From NCBI GenBank assembly GCA_963664935.2, contig CAXXSE010000001.1, positions 62,001 to 126,000 of the forward strand: a DNA stretch of 64,000 nucleotides, written 5' to 3'. The position numbers and the translations under genes were made by a program. Each line of letters begins with the position of its first letter. Position 1 is the stretch's first letter. This DNA comes from G963664935 sp963664935 (GTDB lineage Bacteria > Pseudomonadota > Gammaproteobacteria > Methylococcales > G963664935). Shown piece after piece: positions 1 through 7,295 of this stretch. A model generated the notes under the pieces. It saw only the letters and a program-made list of their open reading frames with translations. It had not been told where the DNA came from and did not search any database.

Positions 1-969
1 GCCGTGGCGCGGATTGCCGATCGCCTGGATCCCGATTCCCTGGAACAGGGTCTGTCCACACTGCTGAATAATTTGCGAATCGCCGGGTTGCCTGTTTATC
101 CTCGGGATATCGAGCGAATTAACCAGGCTTGTCGATTGGCTCCGCCGACCCATCGCCAGGGATTTTTGACCCTGATCCAATGCACCTTGGCAACAAATCC
201 TAAAGAACAGGATGTAGTGGCGGAACAGTTTGATCTTTGGTGGCGGCGGACGGCCTCCTGGGTCGAGGGTATCGAAAACCCGGAAACATTCTTAATACAA
301 TCTGGCGAAACGATTGAAAAAGAGACCGGCAAACTGGGAAGACCCGGCAAAAAAACTAGGTCTACCATCCCGAGAAAATCCGCCGCCGAGCGCTGGAGGC
401 AAAACCGAACTAAAAGACCGGGCTTAAGCATTCCCTTGCGTAAATGGCGGAAGTGGTGGCGTCATCGTTGGCTAATGATTTTGTCAAGCGCGCTCTTTTG
501 TTTGGCCATGGTTGCGGTATTCTCGTACTTCTGGTCTGAGGGTCAGGAAACACCCATATCGCCGCCTGAACCCGCTTCGATCCAAAAACCGTTAACGGCT
601 GACCCTGCCTTCAAGCCTGTCGACCAATACTACGCTTGGGCTCCCGAAAAAATCGAAGTAACGCAACGCGATCAAAGCTTGCCGCTTTTGTTATCGGTGC
701 TGCTAGCCGGAGTTCCACTTGGGTTTTGGGTCGTCTACCGTTATCGGCGAAGCACCACCCGTCCACCCGAAGCGGTTGTGCCTTGGCAGGGCCCGAGCTG
801 GCGGCCCTTGCTGCCCGAGTATCAACAGGTTTCGCTATTGCAGCCCGATGAACTGCGGCGGAGCGCCTGGGCGGTGGAGCGCTTTAGCGCCGAGCAACCG
901 ACCCGCCGCCTCGATATTGGACGCACGGTGGCGGCTACCTGCCGCGAAGGGGGTATCCCAGTGTTGTAG
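1..969 (+). CDS. N-terminal part of the large VR1 target protein (CoxE-like region, two membrane segments); open at the window edge
   Basis: The reading frame is open at base 1, so the true start may lie outside the window. Residues 15-85 (LLNNLRIAGLPVYPRDIERI onward) resemble the N-terminus of CoxE-type vWA proteins. A basic stretch and two membrane segments follow, near residues 157-178 and 224-245. The frame ends with LDIGRTVAATCREGGIPVL and a TAG. The next frame continues at once with VARYPKEIWLWRDE, which reads as the natural continuation. I infer that this and the 803-residue frame downstream were one protein of about 1,160 residues, now separated by a single missing base near 961-966. 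The function of the N-terminal region is not known to me. A MoxR-type AAA gene upstream would fit but is out of view. Confidence 0.6.
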   Translation, partial: AVARIADRLDPDSLEQGLSTLLNNLRIAGLPVYPRDIERINQACRLAPPTHRQGFLTLIQCTLATNPKEQDVVAEQFDLWWRRTASWVEGIENPETFLIQSGETIEKETGKLGRPGKKTRSTIPRKSAAERWRQNRTKRPGLSIPLRKWRKWWRHRWLMILSSALFCLAMVAVFSYFWSEGQETPISPPEPASIQKPLTADPAFKPVDQYYAWAPEKIEVTQRDQSLPLLLSVLLAGVPLGFWVVYRYRRSTTRPPEAVVPWQGPSWRPLLPEYQQVSLLQPDELRRSAWAVERFSAEQPTRRLDIGRTVAATCREGGIPVL

Positions 970-1073
970 CCCGATATCCTAAAGAAATCTGGCTTTGGCG
1001 CGACGAGCTTGGCAAAGCGCCCGCGGCGCTTCGATGTTTTGAGGACCTTCAGGCAGGGTTATCGCGGCTGGCA

Positions 1074-3485
1074 TTGCCGGTACAGACCGCCCGGTTTTGG
1101 GGGACGCCCGTGGGCATATACAGCGATACCGGCAAAGCTTTTTCCCCCTTGGATGTGGAAAAACGCCGCGACCAGGTCTGGCTGTTTCTCTTTAGCGATG
1201 GCCGCGCGTTGAAACAGCAATTGGATTCGGCGCTGCAAGGCCCGAAACTGGTGGCGGTGTTGCGTTCATTGGCGCTCTGGCCGAAGCTTGCATTCGTGGA
1301 TACTGGAGGCGAAGGCGAACTTCTGGGTCGGAAGCTGGCACCCTTCGGCATCGATTGCATCAAACCCGAGCAGGTGGCGGCAAGGCTCGGCGGTGTGCGG
1401 CAACCTCCCATGGCATTAAGTCCAAACATACAAAACCAGCTACGGACCTGGCAGGCAACGGCTTGCCTCAGCGCTGACCCGATTTCATGGGACACCGCTC
1501 GGGCATTATTGCTGGCCTTGAAACTCAAAGACTTGAGCTCCTGGAATTTCCCCGCGTTGACCGCAACTGGAGAATCGGGTGTCGACGGTTTGACCTGGTC
1601 CGAGGAAAACCGGTGCAAGGTCTTGGATTGGCTGGCGCAATCCCAGGTCTTCGATCCAAAAAATATGGAAGCGAGCTATTTAGGCAAAGCCTTAACCTTC
1701 TGGCGAACCCATTACCGGCTGGAAAATGAAAAACGCACCCGGATCGAAAAACAAGGTGGAAAACGTTGGAACGACACACCGGCTCATTTACGCATTCAAA
1801 TGGAGCTGGCGTTTCTGAAGCTTTGGGATAAACCCATGGAGGCCGCCAAGGACTTATATCGCCTGTATCAAAATAAAGATTTCCGATCGGATATTCAATA
1901 TCGAATCCGTGACTACACCAGTAATGCAGGGCTTAAGACCCTCGCGAAGGATGACCGGAGCGATACCCTCATCCGCTTGCCCTGGAGTTGGCTGGATCTA
2001 AGGGGGCAAAGCCCGTTGCTGCTTCAGGATATGGGTTTTCAACCGCCCCTGGGTCGACGGCTGATCCCGAGGGTTTCCGGCACTCTGGCGATAGCCCTTG
2101 GTTTTGCCATGGGTTTATTACTTGTCGGAGTGTATCAACTGGCCCAATTATGGCATCAAGGCGCACCGGTTTCGGCTAGCGATCCAGTATTCGACGATCC
2201 CTCCTTCCAAGCCCAAGTAATCCAGGATCGTACCGCATTGTTGGCAAACACTCGCTTGATTGTGGGCAGTGCAAAGTTGCTCAAAACGGCTTCGGCCAAA
2301 GACAACCAACAGTTTCGCCTCGATTGGACCGGCGGCTGGCGTCCCCGCGATAATTTCGAATCGATCCCCGGTGGCGTCATCTGGTACGCCGGGACCCTGG
2401 CGCAGCCAATTCGTGGCTGCGAAGCCGGGTGGCCCCGGCGGAGCTTGGTTGTCCTCGATACCGACCCAAATAATAGGGCCGCTCAAAAACTGGCTGCTGT
2501 TTTGCTCGACAAAGGGTCGGCGGATAAGGTTTTGATTGGAAATACGTGGGATTCCAAACTGGCCGGGTTTCAGGAATTGTCGCCGGAACTGACCGGGTCC
2601 GATCAGTTGATCTTGGTGACCGACCGTGAGGTGGTGAAACCGGATTTTCGAGAGCAGGTTTCTATTGTTCGGGTGAAGAATTTGACTAAAACGACATTGG
2701 AGTCGTTGATTAAAGCTCTGGATTTTGACAGTTTGAAAGCAATCGGCTCGGTTTGGAATGATGCAACGGGAGTGGTATCCATTGAAGGAGACAATACTCA
2801 GTTGCGTGGCGGTCCTATGGTGACGGAAGACCCGGCCAGTGGATTGGAGTTTACGCGGGTCTGCGGGGGGAGCTTTACTATGGGGGGTGATGAATATAAA
2901 AGTGAGGGTCCAAAACATACGGTCATTTTGGATAGTTTTGATTTGGCGATTACCGAAACTACCAATGCCCAATATAAAAAATACGATACGAATTGGAAAT
3001 ACGGAGATGGGAAAGAAAACCATCCTGCGGTAGAGCTGGATTGGAACCAGGCTAAAGACTATTGTAAGCATTATGGCTATCGCTTGCCCAGCGAAGCCGA
3101 GTGGGAATACGCAGCTAGGGGCGGGAGCCAGACAAAGTGGTCGTTCGGCGATAACAAAGGGGTTTTGGGTACATATGCATGGTATGGTGATAACAGTGGG
3201 AGAAAAGCTCATCCGGTTAGGGATAGAAAACCCAATCCACTGGGCTTGTTCGATATCCACGGCAATGTATGGGAATGGGTGGACGATTGGTATGGATCTT
3301 ATGCGGAGGGCCAACAAAACAACCCATCGGGGCCTGAGACTGGTACTTTTCGCTCCTTGCGCGGCGGCTCCGCGTGGTACTATGCCTGGAGCCTGCGCTC
3401 CGCGTTCCGGGACAGGTACCCTCCCGAGTTCCGGAGCTTCATCATCGGCTTTCGCTGTGCTCGCGTTCCCGCCGCCAGTTCTTGA
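1074..3485 (+). CDS. DGR target protein 1: membrane protein with C-terminal FGE/C-lectin domain carrying VR1
   Basis: This is the C-terminal 803 residues of the large target. The ATG/TTG choice is arbitrary because the frame is open upstream to at least base 963 and appears to continue the previous frame. After an uncharacterised alpha/beta and helical region there is a membrane segment at about residues 335-357. A formylglycine-generating-enzyme-like domain fills residues 590-803: GGSFTMGG, RLPSEAEWEYAARGG, GLFDIHGNVWEWVDDWYG, then SLRGGSAW and GFRCARVPAASS. FGE-type C-lectin folds are established DGR targets, and here the variable residues lie between SAW and GFRC, at the expected ligand-binding face. 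The last 44 residues are encoded by VR1. The protein is probably a membrane-tethered diversified binding protein; its ligand is unknown. Confidence 0.85.
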   Translation: MPVQTARFWGTPVGIYSDTGKAFSPLDVEKRRDQVWLFLFSDGRALKQQLDSALQGPKLVAVLRSLALWPKLAFVDTGGEGELLGRKLAPFGIDCIKPEQVAARLGGVRQPPMALSPNIQNQLRTWQATACLSADPISWDTARALLLALKLKDLSSWNFPALTATGESGVDGLTWSEENRCKVLDWLAQSQVFDPKNMEASYLGKALTFWRTHYRLENEKRTRIEKQGGKRWNDTPAHLRIQMELAFLKLWDKPMEAAKDLYRLYQNKDFRSDIQYRIRDYTSNAGLKTLAKDDRSDTLIRLPWSWLDLRGQSPLLLQDMGFQPPLGRRLIPRVSGTLAIALGFAMGLLLVGVYQLAQLWHQGAPVSASDPVFDDPSFQAQVIQDRTALLANTRLIVGSAKLLKTASAKDNQQFRLDWTGGWRPRDNFESIPGGVIWYAGTLAQPIRGCEAGWPRRSLVVLDTDPNNRAAQKLAAVLLDKGSADKVLIGNTWDSKLAGFQELSPELTGSDQLILVTDREVVKPDFREQVSIVRVKNLTKTTLESLIKALDFDSLKAIGSVWNDATGVVSIEGDNTQLRGGPMVTEDPASGLEFTRVCGGSFTMGGDEYKSEGPKHTVILDSFDLAITETTNAQYKKYDTNWKYGDGKENHPAVELDWNQAKDYCKHYGYRLPSEAEWEYAARGGSQTKWSFGDNKGVLGTYAWYGDNSGRKAHPVRDRKPNPLGLFDIHGNVWEWVDDWYGSYAEGQQNNPSGPETGTFRSLRGGSAWYYAWSLRSAFRDRYPPEFRSFIIGFRCARVPAASS
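3346..3477 (+). repeat. DGR variable repeat 1 (VR1)
   Basis: These 132 bp align without gaps to the template repeat at 4585-4716. I count 16 differences, and every one falls on an adenine of the template. AAC codons become TAC, AGC, TTC, GAC or ATC; AAT becomes TAT; one AGG becomes TGG; CAA becomes CCT. Non-adenine positions are identical. The constant 3' stretch TTTCGCTGTGCTCGCGTTCC and the GCCGCC run are shared. This is the signature of adenine-directed mutagenic retrohoming. VR1 ends 8 bp before the end of its gene. Confidence 0.97.
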
Positions 3486-3504
3486 TCTATTGAGTTATTG
3501 ACCT

Positions 3505-3540
3505 TTTGTTATCTTGTAACGCTCGTAGCGCGATTTTTTT
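3505..3540 (+). other. Conserved hairpin and T-run downstream of VR1
   Basis: CGCT (3520-3523) pairs with AGCG (3527-3530) around a 3-nt loop and is followed by seven T residues. The segment TTTTGTT..(C/T)TTGTAACGC closely matches one downstream of VR2 (5911-5943, other strand), where the stem is GCGC/GCGC. It could be a Rho-independent terminator or the structured element that some DGRs need 3' of the VR for efficient retrohoming. The second reading is an inference. Confidence 0.6.
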
Positions 3541-3546
3541 GCGCTT

Positions 3547-3597
3547 TTGTGCACAATTAGACATATAGGATGACTATAATCCCATTTTTGTATACAA
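3547..3597 (+). promoter_or_regulatory. Putative promoter/operator region before the HTH gene
   Basis: Two 10-bp perfect palindromes, TTGTGCACAA (3547-3556) and TTGTATACAA (3588-3597), have starts 41 bp apart, about four helical turns. A TATAAT box lies between them (3575-3580). A related TGTATACAA occurs at 5895-5903 next to VR2. The natural candidate binder is the HTH protein encoded immediately downstream; this is inference. Confidence 0.4.
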
Positions 3598-3606
3598 TTA
3601 TGAGCC

Positions 3607-4185
3607 ATGCTGTTAACACTAGGCCAAGCTGCCGCCAAACTCGGGAAAACCCGGCGACAAGTTCAGTACATGATTCGGGGGGAACGGCTGCGAGCCGAAA
3701 AGGTAGGAAATCGATGGTTGATCGATGAAGCGGATCTCCCGTATTCCGGATCGCAACAAAAGGTGCAAGCCCGAAAACAGCGGAAGTTCAGAGCGGCCAT
3801 TGAGGATGCCTTGGATGTTGATCCTAAAGGAAACCAGACAACACGCTATTCGGTGCTGGATATGAAGGCTTTTCAGATTAGCCAGGAAATCTTTAAACAA
3901 GTTCACGAATCCTTGGGCAAAGACGAGCAGGCGGCTGCGTCGATGTGGCAATGCTTGTTGGAATTAAGCCTAGGTTGCCACCGTTTCGATCAACACGAGA
4001 AAATAATCGCCTATGGCAACGCCCGAGACCATGCAAGCGAAGCCCTGTGCCATTTAATTTTCCGCGATCACGATCGATCATCAACCTATGCCCATCGGAT
4101 CGAACAGGATTTGATGCCTGCCATCGCGGGATTGTTGAGGCGTCTCGATAATGCTCGTAAGCCAATGAAACGTAATGCTTTTTAG
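3607..4185 (+). CDS. HTH (excisionase/MerR-like) protein with helical C-terminal domain, DGR-embedded accessory
   Basis: The gene encodes 192 residues and sits between VR1 and the avd-like gene. Residues 1-47 form an excisionase/MerR-type helix-turn-helix: LGQAAAKLGKTRRQVQYMIR, then GNRWLIDEADLP. Residues 50-75 are basic. The remainder (KAFQISQEIFKQVHESLG, ALCHLIFRD, LMPAIAGLLRRLDN) is predicted helical and has no family I recognise. I infer a DNA-binding or architectural role in the DGR: either regulating the cassette through the nearby TTGTATACAA palindromes or recruiting the retrohoming complex. It is not a standard named DGR component as far as I know. The ATG at 3607 is the first in frame. 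Confidence 0.7.
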   Translation: MLLTLGQAAAKLGKTRRQVQYMIRGERLRAEKVGNRWLIDEADLPYSGSQQKVQARKQRKFRAAIEDALDVDPKGNQTTRYSVLDMKAFQISQEIFKQVHESLGKDEQAAASMWQCLLELSLGCHRFDQHEKIIAYGNARDHASEALCHLIFRDHDRSSTYAHRIEQDLMPAIAGLLRRLDNARKPMKRNAF

Positions 4186-4253
4186 GCCGAACAACCACGA
4201 GCTGAAACTGGAGCTATGAGTAACCCGGAAGCCCCCTATTTAGCGACGCCTAC

Positions 4254-4556
4254 ATGCTTTGCCAATGGTTGTTGGAAAATTGCGCCAATGATCATGACCA
4301 ACATCGTATACTCCAGGATCGGGTGATCGGTCATGCGCTGACCTTAGTCGAAACCCTGGTTCTGGCCTTGAAAAATCGGCAACGGATCGAACGCTTGGAA
4401 AATGTCGATGAGCAGTTAATCGCTCTGCGTATCAACCTGCGCCTCGCCGAATCGGCGGGTCTCCTGTCTGAATCCCAATTGCTTCACTGCTTAAAATTGA
4501 CCGATAGCATTGGAAGGCAATTGGGGGGTTGGCTTCGCCATCTCAATTTGGCATGA
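4254..4556 (+). CDS. avd: Avd-like DGR accessory protein (four-helix bundle)
   Basis: The 100 residues match the Avd / 23S-rRNA-IVP four-helix family in layout: QWLLENC, then GHALTLVETLVLALKNR, then LIALRINLRLAESAGLLSES, ending IGRQLGGWLRHL. The terminal IGR.LGGW motif is characteristic. Avd proteins form a pentameric barrel that binds the DGR reverse transcriptase and RNA. It ends 28 bp before the TR, as in canonical avd-TR-RT cassettes. The start is doubtful: no ribosome site precedes 4254, while an ATG at 4216 has a GGAG-like site and encodes MSNPEAPYLATPT, whose end would join YMLCQWLL after a one-base frame change near 4250. The gene may be frameshifted. Confidence 0.8.
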   Translation: MLCQWLLENCANDHDQHRILQDRVIGHALTLVETLVLALKNRQRIERLENVDEQLIALRINLRLAESAGLLSESQLLHCLKLTDSIGRQLGGWLRHLNLA

Positions 4557-4584
4557 TACTGGGGACGGGTGCGAATGTGATTTG

Positions 4585-4716
4585 CTTTTCGCTCCTTGCG
4601 CGGCGGCTCCGCGTGGAACAATGCCAGGAACCTGCGCTCCGCGAACCGGAACAGGAACCAACCCGAGAACCGGAACAACAACATCGGCTTTCGCTGTGCT
4701 CGCGTTCCCGCCGCCA
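4585..4716 (+). repeat. DGR template repeat (TR)
   Basis: These 132 bp lie between avd and the reverse transcriptase and are the parent of VR1 and VR2. The variable zone (4617-4683) holds 26 adenines, mostly in AAC codons (two in AAT, others in AGG and CAA). Mutating the A residues of AAC can yield many amino acids but no stop codon, the classic TR design. Identity with both VRs begins at CTTTTCGCTCC and ends at GCCGCCA. The base after this differs (A in TR, G in both VRs), a possible IMH/IMH* distinction. Confidence 0.97.
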
Positions 4717-4801
4717 ACACGGTGTTTTTAGACTTCGTGCAGCACCCGTTGTCACGCCTTGGTGCGTGTCATCCCCGCGGCAGCTGTTCCGGTAGGCGCC
4801 A

Positions 4802-5845
4802 ATGCCGAAAGTCCGGCTGCCGCATTTCTTGATGATCGGCATTATCGCCCATACAAAACGGGTCGCCGCCGGTAGTTTCAGTCGCCTGAGTGCGGCGTCG
4901 GCCCTTTGGTCCGCCTGGAAAAACTGCCGAAAAGGTAAATGGCGGCATCCTAATATAGCGGCGTATGACCTGGATGCGGACCGGCATATCATGCGCCTAC
5001 ACCGTGATTTAAGTTCAGGCCGCTACGCACCCGGCGAATGGCGGTTACGTATTATTTGCGATCCAAAATTACAGTTAATCGCAGCGCCCGCCCTACACGA
5101 CCGAATTATCCACCGCGCCTTAGTCGACGAAATCGGCCCCATTTACGAACGCAGCTTTATAGAGCACTCCTATACCGGAACCATTGGTCGAGGCCCCCAT
5201 CGGGCGGTGCTCCAATATCTCATCTGGATGCGGCGTTATCGTCACAGGCTGCATCTCGACATCAAATCCTATTTCAGGTCGATCCATTTACCGACCCTGG
5301 AGCATCTGCTATTTACCTGCTTGCATGACCGAAAAACCCGCGCCCTGCTGCACGATTTACTGAGCGCCGGAAACCGCGTATATCGTTCCCCGATGGCCGC
5401 GAACCTACCGGGTCACAACCCAAAGCTGCACCCAAGCAATCGCGGCTTGCCCTTGGGTTCCTATCTGAGTCAATGGGCAGGCACCTATTATCTCAACGGC
5501 ATGGATCATTTTATTAAGCGGGAACTCAAGGTTCCCGGCTATCTCCGCTATATGGATGATTTTGTGCTTTTTGACAACAGCAAGCAGAAGCTGCTGGAAA
5601 GCCGCGAAGCAATTTCGGCGTGGTTATCGAAAAATCGCGGACTTGGACTGAACCCGAAGCGATGGGCGGTGGAACCCAATCGAAGTTCCGGTGTTTTTCT
5701 TGGTTATCGGATTAGTCGAGCGGGCACGGCACCCAGCCGAAAGCTGCGTAGACGGTTCCGCAGCAGGCTAAGGACGACCGCTCAGAAAGGCTACGATCCT
5801 CTTGTTTGTACGATTCGTTCTTATCGGGGATTGCTTTTGTTTTGA
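4802..5845 (+). CDS. DGR reverse transcriptase
   Basis: The 347-residue product has the reverse-transcriptase motifs in order: LDIKSYFRSIH (about 152-162, first catalytic Asp), LPLGSYLSQ (216-224, the DGR-type motif 4 with terminal SQ in place of the QG of group II intron RTs) and RYMDDFVLF (249-257, catalytic YMDD). The N-terminal region (RDLSSGRYAPGEWR, DPKLQLIAAPALHDRIIHRA, FIEHSYTGTIGRGPHRA) is also typical of DGR enzymes. It would copy TR RNA with adenine misincorporation and deliver the cDNA to VR1 and VR2. A second ATG at 4832 is an alternative start. The gene converges on the VR2 gene, 110 bp away. Confidence 0.95.
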   Translation: MPKVRLPHFLMIGIIAHTKRVAAGSFSRLSAASALWSAWKNCRKGKWRHPNIAAYDLDADRHIMRLHRDLSSGRYAPGEWRLRIICDPKLQLIAAPALHDRIIHRALVDEIGPIYERSFIEHSYTGTIGRGPHRAVLQYLIWMRRYRHRLHLDIKSYFRSIHLPTLEHLLFTCLHDRKTRALLHDLLSAGNRVYRSPMAANLPGHNPKLHPSNRGLPLGSYLSQWAGTYYLNGMDHFIKRELKVPGYLRYMDDFVLFDNSKQKLLESREAISAWLSKNRGLGLNPKRWAVEPNRSSGVFLGYRISRAGTAPSRKLRRRFRSRLRTTAQKGYDPLVCTIRSYRGLLLF

Positions 5846-5910
5846 ATTATACATTTGTCACCTTGGCGACAAAATGACAAAACAAATAACAAAATGTATA
5901 CAAATTCTCG

Positions 5911-5943
5911 AAAAAATGCGCTACGCGCGTTACAAAACAACAA
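5911..5943 (-). other. Conserved hairpin and T-run downstream of VR2
   Basis: Read on the minus strand, TTTTGTT.TTTTGTAACGC is followed by a GCGC-GTA-GCGC stem-loop (5928-5918) and an ATTTTTT run. It matches the segment after VR1, with a different but still paired stem, and lies 35 bp from the VR end (42 bp for VR1). Terminator or DGR retrohoming structure are the two readings. Confidence 0.6.
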
Positions 5944-5955
5944 AAGACTAATGGG

Positions 5956-7071
5956 TCAAGAGCTGGCGGCGGGAACGCGAGCACAGCGAAAACCGAAGTC
6001 GTTGAGCCGGACCTCGGGTTGGAGCCAGCCCCGGCCCGCGGAGCGCAGGTCCCAGGCAACGTCCCACGCGGAGCCGCCGCGCAAGGAGCGAAAAGCACTC
6101 TTGTCAGGTCCTATCGGACTATTTTGTTCCTCGTCTGTATAATCACCATACCAATCCCAGCACCACTCCCAAATATTGCCGGACATGTCGTATAGACCAA
6201 ATGTGTTCGCCTTTAACAGTGCTACCGGACGGACTTTTTTACCACTGTTTTTATGGTACCAGTTATAGTCTTTTAGTTGCGTTTCATCATCCCCAAAAAA
6301 CCAGCGAGTGTCTGAACCCGCCCGGCAAGCATATTCCCATTCGGCTTCGGTGGGTAAACGGTAACCGTTGGTCCCACTCATCCATTGAACATTATCCCCA
6401 TCGCGTTGATAGCAGGGTTCAAAACCTTCGCGTTCTGACAATGTATTGCAGAATTCGATGGCGTCGAACCAGGAAATGTAGTTTGCCGGCAGATCGGGGT
6501 TCGAGTCGTCAGACCATTGATCCGGCCTGCTCTGATCACCTATGACGTCGATGTATTGACCACGAGTTAGTTGCGTTTTCGCCAATTCAAAGCCATCAAG
6601 GTTGACCTTATGGCGCGGAAATTCCCGATCATCCGCCATTTTGTCGTTTTTATCGCTACCCATCATGAAACTGCCGCCTGGAATAGGGACCATCTCAAGC
6701 AAAGTTGGAACAGAGGATTTTAAGGTCGCCTCTACTTTAGCTCCAGCCTCCACCTCACCGGAGAATTCAGCAGCCTCCACGGTTGCCGTTCCATGCACTT
6801 TCTCATCGCTCGGTTCTTCGGCAACCGAATCCGACTCGATTTCCTCCACAACCGGCTCCGGAATCAACACCGGCCTCGCCGCCAAACCAAGCAACGCTGG
6901 AATCAACAGAACACCGGAGAACGATACCAAGCCCCAGAGACCATCGGTTTGCAGCAAGGTCCCATAACCAAGCGCCAGCCCACCCAGCAAACCGATCACC
7001 CCCGCCACCCCAATGTGCAGGGTTTCGATTTGGCGCATGGTTCGTTCTAAGGCGTTTTTGAGTTGGCGCAC
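5956..7071 (-). CDS. DGR target protein 2: membrane-anchored FGE/C-lectin protein carrying VR2
   Basis: The product has 371 residues from a GTG start; an ATG at codon 12 is an alternative. Two membrane segments occupy residues 19-67, then an acidic linker (about 70-120) leads into an FGE-type domain: GGSFMMGSDKND, ISWFDAIEFCNTL, YRLPTEAEWEYACRAGS, GLYDMSGNIWEWCWDWYG, SLRGGSAW, GFRCARVPAASS. VR2 encodes residues 326-369. The gene is transcribed toward the reverse transcriptase. The shorter architecture suggests a surface- or membrane-displayed variable receptor separate from the large target 1. Its frame is intact, unlike target 1. Confidence 0.93.
   Translation of the reverse strand: MRQLKNALERTMRQIETLHIGVAGVIGLLGGLALGYGTLLQTDGLWGLVSFSGVLLIPALLGLAARPVLIPEPVVEEIESDSVAEEPSDEKVHGTATVEAAEFSGEVEAGAKVEATLKSSVPTLLEMVPIPGGSFMMGSDKNDKMADDREFPRHKVNLDGFELAKTQLTRGQYIDVIGDQSRPDQWSDDSNPDLPANYISWFDAIEFCNTLSEREGFEPCYQRDGDNVQWMSGTNGYRLPTEAEWEYACRAGSDTRWFFGDDETQLKDYNWYHKNSGKKVRPVALLKANTFGLYDMSGNIWEWCWDWYGDYTDEEQNSPIGPDKSAFRSLRGGSAWDVAWDLRSAGRGWLQPEVRLNDFGFRCARVPAASS
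5964..6095 (-). repeat. DGR variable repeat 2 (VR2), opposite strand
   Basis: The reverse complement aligns without gaps to the TR over 132 bp. I count 18 substitutions at template adenines plus one non-adenine change, GGC to GGT near the 3' end of the variable zone. Changes include AAC to GAC, GGC, CTC and GTC, AAT to GTT, and both AGG codons to TGG. The set of residues chosen differs from VR1, so the two repeats were diversified independently. Confidence 0.97.
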
Positions 7072-7124
7072 GAATTAATTTTATATTCGTTCACGGTTGT
7101 CAGTTGACGGTTGACGCATTCTGG

Positions 7125-7295
7125 CTAAATCGAAAACGGAACATTGACAGCAAGCAACTTTTTCCATTTTTCATAGGATTTTCTATCAAAAGTATGTTGT
7201 AAATTGAATTGCACAAACTGTAGATACTCATCCATAGACAATATCTTCTTATTCGGAGTCAATTCTTTCACAATTGGCAGGTTAAGTTCTCGCAT
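7125..7295 (-). CDS. Small protein (56 aa) translationally coupled to nucleotidyltransferase
   Basis: The ATG overlaps the last base of the TAA stop of the upstream gene (ATAATG), and an AGGAGG sequence lies just upstream. The product begins MRELNLPIVKELTPNKKI and ends KKLLAVNVPFSI. I do not recognise a family. One-base overlap and a good ribosome site argue that it is real and co-expressed with the nucleotidyltransferase, perhaps as its partner. Confidence 0.55.
   Translation of the reverse strand: MRELNLPIVKELTPNKKILSMDEYLQFVQFNLQHTFDRKSYEKWKKLLAVNVPFSI

Noticed and set aside
2148..3317. Long minus-strand frame of 389 codons opposite the target 1 gene
   Set aside because: It lies wholly opposite the FGE-domain gene, has no recognisable motif, and the plus strand has clear homology.
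4510..4992. Several frames across the TR on both strands
   Set aside because: They translate the TR and its flank; resemblance to the VR proteins is due to the repeat itself.
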